DNA of 64,000 bases from the NCBI GenBank assembly GCA_902363555.1, contig CABJAM010000004.1, positions 437,778 to 501,777 on the forward strand. The letters run 5' to 3'. The stretch comes from Lachnospiraceae bacterium. GTDB lineage: Bacteria; Bacillota; Clostridia; Lachnospirales; Lachnospiraceae. The position numbers were made by a program, and so were the translations under genes. Below the pieces are notes generated by a model that saw nothing but the letters and a program-made list of their open reading frames with translations, was not told the origin of the DNA and did not search any database. Within the stretch, counting starts at the first letter, position 1. Every line of letters begins with the position of its first letter. This document shows, piece by piece, positions 9,601 to 16,880 of the stretch.

Positions 9601-9887
9601 TGGAAAATGGTATTGAGGCTGAGACGATCTTTAAGGTTTCCGAGGGCCGCCCCAATGTTTATGATGCCATTACCAATAAGCAGGTTCAACTGGTGATTAA
9701 TACGCCGAAGGGCAACGATGCCGGTCCGGATGACAGTTATGTGCGCAAGGCCTGCATTAAAGCCCGCGTACCTTACATGACCACCATGGCTGCGGCGCTG
9801 GCTACGGCCAATGGTATTTTGCAGGTACAAAAAGAGAAGAAGATTGGCGTCATGTCTCTCCAGGAGCGTCATAGCCATATTAAATAA
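6666..9887 (+). CDS. carB: carbamoyl-phosphate synthase large subunit
   Basis: This 1073-residue enzyme makes carbamoyl phosphate from bicarbonate, ammonia (supplied by CarA) and two ATP, feeding pyrimidine and arginine synthesis. The duplicated ATP-grasp architecture is intact. The first half starts with VLIIGSGPIIIGQACEFDYSG. The second half starts near residue 557 with IMILGGGPNRIGQGIEFDYC. The C-terminal MGS-like allosteric domain (about 930-1060) begins at GTVLISVSN. Length matches the family. No carA lies beside it in this window, although the pair is commonly adjacent. The ATG follows GGGAGG with normal spacing. Confidence 0.97.
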   Translation: MGKRNDIHKVLIIGSGPIIIGQACEFDYSGTQACKALRQLGYEIVLVNSNPATIMTDPGIADVTYIEPLNVDRLEQIINKERPDAILPNLGGQSGLNLCSELAKAGVLDKYNVKVIGVQVDAIERGEDRIEFKKTMNRLGIEMARSEVAYTVDEALAIADELGYPVVLRPAYTMGGAGGGLVYNVEELKTVCARGLQASLVGQVLVEESILGWEELELEVVRDANGKMITVCFIENIDPLGVHTGDSFCSAPMLTIPEDAQKELQRQAYLIVNEVQVIGGTNVQFARNPENGRIVVIEINPRTSRSSALASKATGFPIALVSAMLACGLTLDEIPCGKYGTLDKYVPDGDYIVIKFARWAFEKFKGVEDKLGTQMRAVGEVMSIGKTYKEAFQKAIRSLENGQYGLGFAKNYNSLSKDELLKMLYVPTSQRQFVIYEALRKGATVDEIYELTKIKHYFLNQMKELVDEENALLACKGHVPADDMLRQAKLDGFSDKYLSQILEVSEEDIRNARIAIGVEEAWEGVHVSGTEDKNYYYSTYHVSEDKSPVSTNPNKIMILGGGPNRIGQGIEFDYCCVHAALALKKAGFETIIVNCNPETVSTDYDTSDKLYFEPLTLEDVLSIYKKEKPLGVIAQFGGQTPLNLSAQLEANGVKILGTPPSVIDLAEDRDLFRDMMDKLEIPMPESGMAVTVEDALEIAERIGYPVMVRPSYVLGGRGMEVVYEPESMRNYMAAAVGVTPDRPILIDRFLQHATECEADAISDGTHAFVPAVMEHIELAGVHSGDSACIIPSMNISEDNLKTIKEYTKKIAEEMHVRGLMNMQYAIENGKVYVLEANPRASRTVPLVSKVCNISMVPLATEIITMEFTGKPSPLAELKEKEIPHYGVKEAVFPFNMFPEVDPLLGPEMRSTGEVLGLADNVGEAFYKAEEATQTRLPLSGTVLISVSNRDKNDVLAVAKLFKEAGFKIVSTKHTKEYLVENGIEAETIFKVSEGRPNVYDAITNKQVQLVINTPKGNDAGPDDSYVRKACIKARVPYMTTMAAALATANGILQVQKEKKIGVMSLQERHSHIK

Positions 9888-9926
9888 TTAAAAACAGGTA
9901 ACCGTTCGGACAGAACAGTTATAAAA

Positions 9927-9979
9927 ACAGGCCGGTGCATACGGTGGACAGCGTTGCTGTCCTTCGGTGCCCGGCCTGT
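9927..9979 (+). terminator. branched hairpin after carB
   Basis: ACAGGCCGG (9927-9935) pairs with CCGGCCTGT (9971-9979), enclosing a second stem GGACAGC/GCTGTCC (9946-9952 with 9956-9962). The A-rich flank sits on the 5' side, so it could also terminate minus-strand transcription. The rest of the 313-bp gap to the next gene is AT-rich and shows only the promoter at 10138. Confidence 0.55.
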
Positions 9980-10137
9980 CCTGTTCCCGGAGGGGCTGGG
10001 CGTGTGATCATGTAAGAAGCATCATTTGTATATGATACTTGCAAAAATCAGGGGGATAAAACGGTAAAATAAGGGTATAATTGTAGAAAATGACAGTTTG
10101 ATGGATAATTATTGCAAAAATACTGCGATGTTGCCAA

Positions 10138-10166
10138 TTGTCAGGTGGTAGTATATGGTGTATAAT
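10138..10166 (+). promoter_or_regulatory. promoter of the aminotransferase gene
   Basis: TTGTCA (10138-10143) and TATAAT (10161-10166) have an ideal 17-bp spacer. The -35 element overlaps the first in-frame TTG of the open frame, which rules out that upstream start and supports the start at 10201. Confidence 0.8.
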
Positions 10167-10200
10167 TGGGAGCAGTATGAGAAAGGACGGTTTTTGCGTG

Positions 10201-11487
10201 ATGAAATCTTATAAATCCATGAGCAGGGAAGAGTTAGAGACTTTAAAGAGTGAACTGGAAAAAGAGTATGAATATTATAAAGGTCAGGGGCTGAAGCTGG
10301 ATATGTCCAGAGGAAAGCCAAGCATGGAGCAGTTGGATCTGTCGATGGATATGATGGATATTCTCGGGAGCCATGATGATCTGAGATGCAGCACCGGTGT
10401 GGACTGCCGAAACTACGGGGTCCTTGATGGTATACCTGAGGCGAAAGCTCTTTTAGGGGCCATGTGCGAGGTGGACGGTGATAAGATGATCATTTACGGC
10501 AATTCCAGCCTGAACGTTATGTATGATACTGTGGCCCGGGCCATGACCCATGGTATTATGGGCTCCACACCCTGGTGCAAGCTGGATTCGGTGAAGTTTT
10601 TATGCCCGGTTCCCGGCTATGACCGCCATTTTGCGATCACTGAGTATTTTGGCATTGAGATGATCAACGTGCCGATGACCCCGGAAGGCCCGGATATGGA
10701 CGTTGTGGAGAAGCTTGTAGCTGAGGACGAGAACATTAAGGGTATCTGGTGTGTGCCGAAATATTCCAATCCCCAGGGAATATCCTACTCGGATGACACC
10801 GTGCGCCGATTTGCCCGCTTAAAACCGGCCGCTAAGGACTTCCGTCTGTTCTGGGATAACGCTTATTCCGTACACCATTTATATGATGATGATCAGGACG
10901 TGGTTCTGGAGATCCTTGAAGAGTGCGAGAAGGCCGGAAATCCGGACCTGCCGTATAAGTTCACTTCCACATCCAAGATCAGCTTCCCGGGCTCCGGTAT
11001 TGCGGCCATTGCCACATCTAAGAACAACCTGGAAGATATTAAGAAACAGTTGTTTATCCAGACTATCGGCCACGATAAACTGAACCAATTGCGCCATGTG
11101 CGTTTCTTTAAGGATATTGACGGCATCCATGCCCATATGAGAAAGCATGCGGCAATCATGCGGCCCAAGTTTGAAGCTGTTATCGATACGCTGGAAACGG
11201 AGCTGGGCGGACTTGAGATCGGATCCTGGATCAAACCCAAGGGCGGCTACTTTATCTCCTTTGATGCCATGGATGGCTGCGCTAAGGCCATTGTGGCCAA
11301 GGCTAAGGAAGCCGGGGTTGTTATGACCGGCGCCGGCGCTACCTACCCGTATGGCAAGGACCCTCACGACAGTAATATCCGTATCGCGCCGTCCTTCCCG
11401 ACCCTGGACGAGCTTAAACTGGCAGCTAAGCTGTTTACGGTCTGCGTAAAGCTGGTCAGTGTTGAAAAATTGCTGGGAAATATTTAA
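10201..11487 (+). CDS. aspartate aminotransferase, AspT-like (class I fold)
   Basis: This PLP enzyme of about 428 residues resembles the subgroup-1c aspartate aminotransferases (Pfam Asp_aminotransf, as in corynebacterial AspT), interconverting aspartate and oxaloacetate with glutamate and 2-oxoglutarate. PLP-site motifs are visible: a candidate Schiff-base Lys in TSTSKISFPGSG, the Asp/Tyr pair in LFWDNAYSVHHL, and GGYFISFDAMDG near the C-terminus. The ATG at 10201 has AAAGGACGG upstream; GTG at 10198 is an alternative. The gene stands alone between its own promoter and a strong terminator. Confidence 0.85.
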   Translation: MKSYKSMSREELETLKSELEKEYEYYKGQGLKLDMSRGKPSMEQLDLSMDMMDILGSHDDLRCSTGVDCRNYGVLDGIPEAKALLGAMCEVDGDKMIIYGNSSLNVMYDTVARAMTHGIMGSTPWCKLDSVKFLCPVPGYDRHFAITEYFGIEMINVPMTPEGPDMDVVEKLVAEDENIKGIWCVPKYSNPQGISYSDDTVRRFARLKPAAKDFRLFWDNAYSVHHLYDDDQDVVLEILEECEKAGNPDLPYKFTSTSKISFPGSGIAAIATSKNNLEDIKKQLFIQTIGHDKLNQLRHVRFFKDIDGIHAHMRKHAAIMRPKFEAVIDTLETELGGLEIGSWIKPKGGYFISFDAMDGCAKAIVAKAKEAGVVMTGAGATYPYGKDPHDSNIRIAPSFPTLDELKLAAKLFTVCVKLVSVEKLLGNI

Positions 11488-11578
11488 AGTTCCATCCGGT
11501 GGCTGGCAGGGCTGCGGACAGCTTTGCCTGTGCTGTCAGTGATGGAGAAATAACTACGTTTCCTTTCCTCTTTATTTG

Positions 11579-11623
11579 AAAAGCAGGGATACCGTTGATT
11601 TTGAAAACGGTATCCCTGCTTTT
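11579..11623 (+). terminator. strong bidirectional terminator
   Basis: A perfect 18-bp stem (11579-11596 with 11606-11623) starts with AAAA and ends with TTTT, so it should stop transcription from both the aminotransferase gene and the convergent Rpn-like gene. Confidence 0.9.
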
Positions 11624-11662
11624 ATTGTGTGCGGAGCAGTAAGTTAAAAAAGAGAGTTGAGT

Positions 11663-12721
11663 TTATTTTCGTTTTGACATATTTTCAAGTTCCAGTATAC
11701 GTTGCCGCATTTGTGAAATCTGCATGTCTTTGTCCTTTTGCATTTGCGAAATCTGCATGTCTTTCTCTTTTTGAATTTGTAAAATCTGTTCGTCCTTGGA
11801 TAATAGCTGCGCTTTCTGCCTATTGATTTCTTCCTGCATTTCATCGATCATATAAAGAACGGTATTCCGGTCTAATTCGTGCAATTCTTTTGAAAACATT
11901 TCCATCACCTTCTCAATATTCAGGCATATATCATATGCATGCTCATACATGGCCTTAAATTCGGGATAACTCTGAATGATTTTAATAATCCACTCAGGAT
12001 CATCCATACATAGAAATGCAAGCCATGCATCCATTTTGCTTCTTATACCATTATTGTGAAGGTTTTCTTTGAATATGTCAAGCGGAATAAATATGTATTT
12101 TTGGAGCAGTTCCATCTTTAAACCGGTGTCGGATTTTTGTTCAAAGTTATGAATATAGTTTTCATTATATTTATGAAATGCTCTACTGCTTGTCTCAAAT
12201 AGGATGATCGTGTAGACCGATTTTATATCCCTGTAATTAAATTTCTGTGACTTATGAACCTGACTGCGTATACGTTTATATTGACGCAGCAGTAAGTCGG
12301 CAGAATAGCAGGCGCAGCGCTGGCCCGGAAAAGCATAGCCAATCTTCTGGATCTCCACATTGGCAATGGTTCCGTTATCCAGCTCTACTACAATGTCGAC
12401 GATTAAAAGCGTAGTTTCATCAGCAATCCGGGTGCTGTCATTGGGAAGGACCTGCACAATTTTTACATTTTGTTTTAACAGCAGTGACAAAAAGCTGCTT
12501 AATCGTTCAGGTACTGTTTCCGGGTTCATAAGCTCTTTAAAGAAAAAATCGTATAAGACCTTTACTCCCCGAACTCCGGTAGTGAAATCTAAAAATTCTT
12601 CCTGTTGTATGTCTGTCCATTGATTAAAAATCGCATCCAGTACTACGTTTGTCTGAATGCTGGTGAGTATTTCTTCCCTGGTACGGATCATAGGAAAGTA
12701 TTGCTGCAATTTATTTGTCAT
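11663..12721 (-). CDS. Rpn/PD-(D/E)XK nuclease family protein
   Basis: This 352-residue protein matches the PDDEXK_2/Rpn family (often annotated as a transposase-like nuclease). The N-terminal region FLDFTTGVRGVKVLYDFFF and the catalytic-like segment LLIVDIVVELDN...IANVEIQK supply the Asp and Glu-x-Gln/Lys core. The C-terminal tail (about 290-345) is a coiled coil with an 11-residue tandem repeat around KDMQISQM. The start at 12721 follows AGGAGG. Family members are variably mobile nucleases of uncertain role. No inverted repeats or target duplications were seen around it, so it is not called an insertion sequence. Confidence 0.75.
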   Translation of the reverse strand: MTNKLQQYFPMIRTREEILTSIQTNVVLDAIFNQWTDIQQEEFLDFTTGVRGVKVLYDFFFKELMNPETVPERLSSFLSLLLKQNVKIVQVLPNDSTRIADETTLLIVDIVVELDNGTIANVEIQKIGYAFPGQRCACYSADLLLRQYKRIRSQVHKSQKFNYRDIKSVYTIILFETSSRAFHKYNENYIHNFEQKSDTGLKMELLQKYIFIPLDIFKENLHNNGIRSKMDAWLAFLCMDDPEWIIKIIQSYPEFKAMYEHAYDICLNIEKVMEMFSKELHELDRNTVLYMIDEMQEEINRQKAQLLSKDEQILQIQKEKDMQISQMQKDKDMQISQMRQRILELENMSKRK

Positions 12722-13136
12722 AGAATGCCTCCTGGAGTATTTTTAAAACACACTCTAAGTATGAATGATGAATGGGGTGCTGATTTAGAAGTATAGTAGA
12801 ATTGTATATGGGAGAATGTATTAGATATAGTCATATGTAAGGCTGACGCTGAAGGTTTGCCGGACGTTTTTAATACGTATACAATATCAGATTTTATTCG
12901 TCAGGACAAGAAAAATCGTATCAAAAGTTTCGACATAAACAGTCAGCAGAAAACGACATTTTTACTCACAGGCAGTATCAGGAAAATCTATGAAAAGATG
13001 CATTGCAACATGCACGGGAAGAACGTATAATAATAGGTATTGCGCAGCTAAGGAATCGCGCTGATGCGCAAGCAGGTCGAAGATTCCTGTGGGAATCCCC
13101 GACAAATTATCATGTGAAATAAATATGGAGGAATAA
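12722..13136 (+). other. intergenic region with alternative hairpins before the GNAT gene
   Basis: The 419-bp gap has no convincing gene. A start-less open stretch (about 12800-13028) has no ATG near its beginning and may be a gene remnant. Before the GNAT gene, TTGCGCA (13040-13046) can pair with TGCGCAA (13065-13071). AGGAATC (13051-13057) can pair with GATTCCT (13082-13088), which in turn can pair with GGAATC (13092-13097), giving mutually exclusive hairpins. AT-rich sequence and a TGGAGGA ribosome site follow. Confidence 0.4.
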
Positions 13137-13140
13137 ATGT

Positions 13141-13632
13141 ATGGATATTAAAATAAGACAGGCATCGGTGGATGATCTGGACGCCGTAACTGCGGTGGAG
13201 CTGGCCTGTTTTCCAGCGGCTGAGGCTGCCGGACGTGAAAGCATGGAAATGCGTCTGAAGCTGTTTGGCCCGTCCTTTATGGTGGCCGTAAATACGGAAA
13301 ATGACACAGTTATCGGCCTGATCAATGGAACGGTGTCCAATGCGGACACGATTTCCGATGCGATGTACGAGGATATTAAGTATGATGAACGTGCTGACTA
13401 CCAGATGATCTTTGGTCTGGATGTGATGCCGGAGTATCGCTGCCGGGGCATTGCCGAAATGCTTATGAACGCTATGATAAAGCTGGCGTGGGATGAGGGG
13501 CGGCGCGGCCTTGTACTGACCTGCAAGAAGGCGCTCATCGAGTATTATGAGAAATTCGGGTTTGCCAATAAAGGCGTGTCTCAGTCCGTCCATGGAGGCG
13601 CACAGTGGTATGATATGGTATTAATATTTTAA
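13141..13632 (+). CDS. GNAT family N-acetyltransferase
   Basis: This 163-residue acyl-CoA-dependent acetyltransferase shows the GNAT core: an N-terminal IRQASVDDLDAV strand-helix, and the acetyl-CoA pyrophosphate loop in MPEYRCRGIAEMLM (R-x-x-G-x-A form). A C-terminal Tyr-rich segment IEYYEKFGFANKG is typical of arylalkylamine acetyltransferase-like members. GGAGG lies just before the ATG. An overlapping ATG four bases upstream is out of frame and terminates at once. The substrate is unknown. Confidence 0.8.
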   Translation: MDIKIRQASVDDLDAVTAVELACFPAAEAAGRESMEMRLKLFGPSFMVAVNTENDTVIGLINGTVSNADTISDAMYEDIKYDERADYQMIFGLDVMPEYRCRGIAEMLMNAMIKLAWDEGRRGLVLTCKKALIEYYEKFGFANKGVSQSVHGGAQWYDMVLIF

Positions 13633-13745
13633 AATATTGTCTATTGTGGCTTATGGGGGTCTTTCTTGGGAATCGTCGTTTTTTTACAATACGAAATGGA
13701 ACTTCTGTTTTATAATTTGCTAATGAATCGCAGGAGGTAAATTAC

Positions 13746-14210
13746 ATGAAATATGAAGGTGTATGTATCGCAGTGAAAGACGTGAATCTTTCTAAAAATT
13801 TCTATCAGGAGTTATTTGGTCTTGAGGTTTATCAGGACTATGGTATTAATGTTTCTTTTGGCGGGCTGTCTCTGCAGCAGGAATTTGACTGGATGGCAGG
13901 GGTTCCAAAGGAAAGCATTATAGAAAAATCTCATAATATGGAGCTCTATTTTGAGGAAGATGATTTTGACAGTTTTATAACTAAATTAGATCAGCGTAAC
14001 GATATACAATATATCGGAGATGGTGTTAAAGAAGCTGGATGGGGCCAGCGTTCTATCCGTTTTTATGATCTGGACGGTCATATCATCGAGGTTGGTGAAA
14101 ATATGAAAATGGTTGTAAAACGTTTCCTAAATTCAGGGATGTCCATGGAGGAAGTTTCTAAACGTATGGATGTATCGATATCCGATTTAGAGAAAATTTT
14201 GTGTGATTAA
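13746..14210 (+). CDS. VOC/glyoxalase family protein with C-terminal helical tail
   Basis: This 154-residue protein has a VOC (vicinal oxygen chelate) fold at about 1-118: CIAVKDVNLSKNFYQELFGL at the start and IRFYDLDGHIIEVGE at the end, with the metal-ligand Glu. The last 35 residues (SGMSMEEVSKRMDVSISDLEKIL) look like a small helix-turn-helix, an unusual addition to a stand-alone VOC domain. AGGAGG precedes the ATG. It may be a lyase, dioxygenase-like or resistance protein; no substrate can be named. Confidence 0.75.
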   Translation: MKYEGVCIAVKDVNLSKNFYQELFGLEVYQDYGINVSFGGLSLQQEFDWMAGVPKESIIEKSHNMELYFEEDDFDSFITKLDQRNDIQYIGDGVKEAGWGQRSIRFYDLDGHIIEVGENMKMVVKRFLNSGMSMEEVSKRMDVSISDLEKILCD

Positions 14211-14234
14211 TTATAGAACAGGAGTAGCAACAAA

Positions 14235-14702
14235 ATGAGTGAGAAATACACGTTTCAGGATTATTTAAGTTCCGTTGATGATGAAAATAAAAACTTTGTG
14301 AGTGAACTCCATGAGGAATTGACAAAACTCGGCTGCAAAATCGATGTGAAGCTGGCCAAGAGCGGCTATGTGGTTACTTACAGTTTGAATAAAAAAGCGG
14401 TTGTTAATTTTGTCTTTCGCAAAAAGGGGCTGTTTGCCCGCATTTATGCAAACCATGTCCTTCAATATATGGATGTGTTAGATACGCTGCCGGAGACAAT
14501 GGTACAGACCATCCGGGAAGCGCCTGTGTGCAAGCGTTTGATCGACCCGGCAACCTGCAACCAGAGATGCCCCATGGGATACGATATTGTCCTGAAGGGC
14601 GAACATTTGCAAAAATGCCGTAACAGCGCGTTTATGTTTGTACTCAGTGAAGAAAGCCGGCCATTTATTAAAACGCTGTTATTAAATGAGGTAAATGCGT
14701 AA
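14235..14702 (+). CDS. conserved hypothetical protein with Cys cluster
   Basis: I do not recognise a named family for this 155-residue protein. It has a compact alpha/beta look with a short cysteine set near the C-terminus (CKRL, CNQRCPMGYD, KCRNSAF) that could bind a metal. It begins 24 bp after the VOC stop behind AGGAG, so the two genes are probably one transcript. No TM or signal peptide is seen. Confidence 0.6.
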   Translation: MSEKYTFQDYLSSVDDENKNFVSELHEELTKLGCKIDVKLAKSGYVVTYSLNKKAVVNFVFRKKGLFARIYANHVLQYMDVLDTLPETMVQTIREAPVCKRLIDPATCNQRCPMGYDIVLKGEHLQKCRNSAFMFVLSEESRPFIKTLLLNEVNA

Positions 14703-14783
14703 CCGATAGGGCAAATGGAGACGTAAGTCTGCTTTCTCAGGTTCAGGTGAAAGGGCAGACAGAGTAGATTTTATGGAGGATGT

Positions 14784-15323
14784 ATGGGAATCGGTATTGT
14801 GATTTGCGGCTTAAATGGCGCCGGAAAAAGTACGTTGGGAAAAGCACTGGCAGAAAAATTGGATTTTTATTTTATTGATAATGAAAAACTGTATTTTCCT
14901 AAGACGGACCCTGGCTATATCTATGCGTCTTCGCGCACGCGTGAGGACGTTGCGAAGCTTCTTTACTGCGAGATTAAAGCCCATGAAAATTTTGTATTTA
15001 CTTCTGTAAAGGCAGATTACGGGGAAGCCATGTACCCGTTTTTTAATTATGTTGTGTTGATCGATGTTCCAAAAAATGTACGGTTACAACGTGTTAAAAA
15101 TCGTTCCTTTCAGAAATTCGGTGATCGAATGCTGCCGGGCGGGGATTTACACAGGCAGGAGGAAGATTTCTTTGCATTTGTTAAATCCAGGGCAGAAAAT
15201 ACGGTTGAGCAGTGGGTGCAATCTTTGCATTGTCCGGTCATACACGTCGATGGAACAAAGCCCATTGAAGAAAATATAAAGATTATTATAGATCAGATAC
15301 AGATAACTGGTACTGAAAAATGA
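14784..15323 (+). CDS. P-loop nucleotide kinase-like ATPase
   Basis: This 179-residue cytosolic protein has a Walker A motif at the N-terminus (CGLNGAGKSTLGKAL) and resembles small kinases of the adenylate/shikimate kinase superfamily. Asp in the VVLIDVPKNVRLQRVKNR segment and downstream basic residues fit a lid region. It could phosphorylate a small metabolite; no substrate is evident. The ATG follows TGGAGGATGT. It runs convergent to the TetR gene with only 9 bp between stops and no clear terminator. Confidence 0.7.
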   Translation: MGIGIVICGLNGAGKSTLGKALAEKLDFYFIDNEKLYFPKTDPGYIYASSRTREDVAKLLYCEIKAHENFVFTSVKADYGEAMYPFFNYVVLIDVPKNVRLQRVKNRSFQKFGDRMLPGGDLHRQEEDFFAFVKSRAENTVEQWVQSLHCPVIHVDGTKPIEENIKIIIDQIQITGTEK

Positions 15324-15332
15324 GGACAGCGC

Positions 15333-15857
15333 TCAAAGGCGCTGCCCCAGCCGCAGAAATTCATCGGCCATAACCTCCGGTGTTTCTTTGGTGCCGCTCT
15401 CCAGCCAGCAGAGCATCATGTTATAAAAAGCGCCGGAATAATAGTAAAGCTCATATTTTTCCAGGGATGCGGCTGGCATATCTCCGTGGGCGGAAATTTC
15501 GCAGTCGGTAATAATATCCAGCAGGCTGGTGTTCACATTGGCCTGGTGGAAGGTGAGTACGAGCCTGGCGTGTTCTTTATAGAAGCGGAATTTATAGACC
15601 ATCAGCTCTCTGCTGTGAAAATCCTCTTCAAGTGCACCCCGGCCTTCATGGTAACGCTCGGCCATTTGTGTGATACCATATTCAATAATATCTTCAATGG
15701 ATTTAAAGTTGCGGTAGAAGGATGCGCGGGCCACCCCTGCCTTTTCAATAAGTTCGGTGACAGTAACCTTTGAAGGCTCCTTATAGGAAATAAATTCAAT
15801 CAATGCAGCCAACAGGCGGTCCTTGACAAGCTTGTTGGCGATTTTTCGTTTATCCAT
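15333..15857 (-). CDS. TetR/AcrR family transcriptional regulator
   Basis: This 174-residue repressor has an N-terminal TetR helix-turn-helix (about 8-55: VTVTELIEKAGVARASFYRNF) and a divergent helical ligand-binding domain. It is transcribed divergently from the EFR1 ferredoxin gene, and the shared 112-bp region contains a TGATA-N7-TATCA palindrome over the ferredoxin -10 element, so it probably represses that gene. The ligand is unknown. Confidence 0.85.
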   Translation of the reverse strand: MDKRKIANKLVKDRLLAALIEFISYKEPSKVTVTELIEKAGVARASFYRNFKSIEDIIEYGITQMAERYHEGRGALEEDFHSRELMVYKFRFYKEHARLVLTFHQANVNTSLLDIITDCEISAHGDMPAASLEKYELYYYSGAFYNMMLCWLESGTKETPEVMADEFLRLGQRL

Positions 15858-15893
15858 GAAACAACTCTCCTTATTTTGTCTCAGTTTGCGATG

Positions 15894-15929
15894 TTGACAT
15901 TAAAAACAAATGTGATACAATTTATATCA
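15894..15929 (+). promoter_or_regulatory. EFR1 gene promoter with overlapping palindromic operator
   Basis: TTGACA (15894-15899) and TACAAT (15916-15921) have a 16-bp spacer. TGATA (15913-15917) and TATCA (15925-15929) form an inverted repeat overlapping the -10 element, a suitable site for the divergent TetR protein. Confidence 0.65.
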
Positions 15930-15969
15930 TATTAAAAATAATCAAAAAAGTCAACAGGAGAGTGAGACT

Positions 15970-16713
15970 ATGATCTTTTATTTCAGCGGAACAGGGAACA
16001 GCCAACTGGCAGCAAAGCAGATTGGGAAAGCCATTGGCGATGAGGTCCTGTCCATCAATCAGCGTATGAAAACAAAGCGGACCTACACATCAAAGCACCC
16101 GTTTGTTTTTGTGGCTCCGACCTACTGCTGGCGGATGCCGCGTGTCGTATGGCAATGGATCATGGATCAACAGTTTGAGGGCTGCCGGGAGGCCTACTTT
16201 ATATTGACCTGCGGGGGCAGTGTGGGAAATGCCAGGAGCTACGCTAAAAAGCTTTGTGATAAAAAGAAGCTGCGATTTCGCGGCCTTGCACCGGTGATCA
16301 TGCCGGAAAATTATGTGGCTATGTTCTCCACACCGGATAAAGATGAGAGTAAAATTATAATAGAAAAAGCGACGCGCGCGATTGCGAGATGGTCGGACAT
16401 GATTCGGGCGGGAAAGGACCTTCCTGCGCCAGATGTATCCATCAAAGATCGGATACAGAGCGGGCCTGTAAATGTGGTCTACTATCCGCTGATCGTGCGT
16501 GATAAGGGCTTTCATGTGTCCGACGGCTGTATTTCCTGCGGAAAATGCGCCCGGCGCTGCCCTCTTGAAAATATCCGTATGGTCGATAAAAAGCCGGTAT
16601 GGCTTGGAAATTGCACCCATTGTATGGCATGTATCGGGGGCTGCCCGGTGGAAGCCATCGAGTACAAAAAAACGTCTCAGGGAAAGCCCCGATACTATAT
16701 TATGGAGGAATAA
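15970..16713 (+). CDS. EFR1-type flavodoxin/ferredoxin fusion
   Basis: This 247-residue electron carrier has a flavodoxin-like N-terminus (FYFSGTGNSQLAAKQI, FMN phosphate loop) and a C-terminal 2[4Fe-4S] ferredoxin domain with two clusters: CISCGKCARRCP and CTHCMACIGGCP. This matches the EFR1-family ferredoxins common in Clostridia. It would shuttle electrons in the cytosol to an unknown partner. AGGAG precedes the ATG. Control by the divergent TetR gene is likely. Confidence 0.88.
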   Translation: MIFYFSGTGNSQLAAKQIGKAIGDEVLSINQRMKTKRTYTSKHPFVFVAPTYCWRMPRVVWQWIMDQQFEGCREAYFILTCGGSVGNARSYAKKLCDKKKLRFRGLAPVIMPENYVAMFSTPDKDESKIIIEKATRAIARWSDMIRAGKDLPAPDVSIKDRIQSGPVNVVYYPLIVRDKGFHVSDGCISCGKCARRCPLENIRMVDKKPVWLGNCTHCMACIGGCPVEAIEYKKTSQGKPRYYIMEE

Positions 16714-16752
16714 CGTATGCAGGCACTCCTGTTGTCCGGTTCCTGTAAATTA

Positions 16753-16831
16753 AAAAAGCGGCTGCACCGTATAATGGCGCGCAGCCGCTTTCATTATTGT
16801 AGCGCGTCATACAGCGGTGCAGCCGCTTTTT
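16753..16831 (-). terminator. bidirectional terminator with alternative stems
   Basis: AAAAAGCGGCTGCACCG (16753-16769) and its exact complement (16815-16831) form a 17-bp stem, with an internal GCAGCCGC copy (about 16781-16788) that can compete for pairing. A-runs and T-runs flank it, so it can end both the EFR1 transcript and the convergent minus-strand operon. Confidence 0.8.
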
Positions 16832-16880
16832 CAACGCTGCGCCTGGCCTGCTGGCCAGCACCGCGCATATTTTACCGGTG

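Noticed and set aside
11663..12721. Insertion sequence
   Set aside because: The Rpn-type gene has no terminal inverted repeats or target duplications that I can see.
12800..13028. Small gene in the Rpn-GNAT gap
   Set aside because: The frame has no start codon near its beginning and no recognisable family; at most a remnant.
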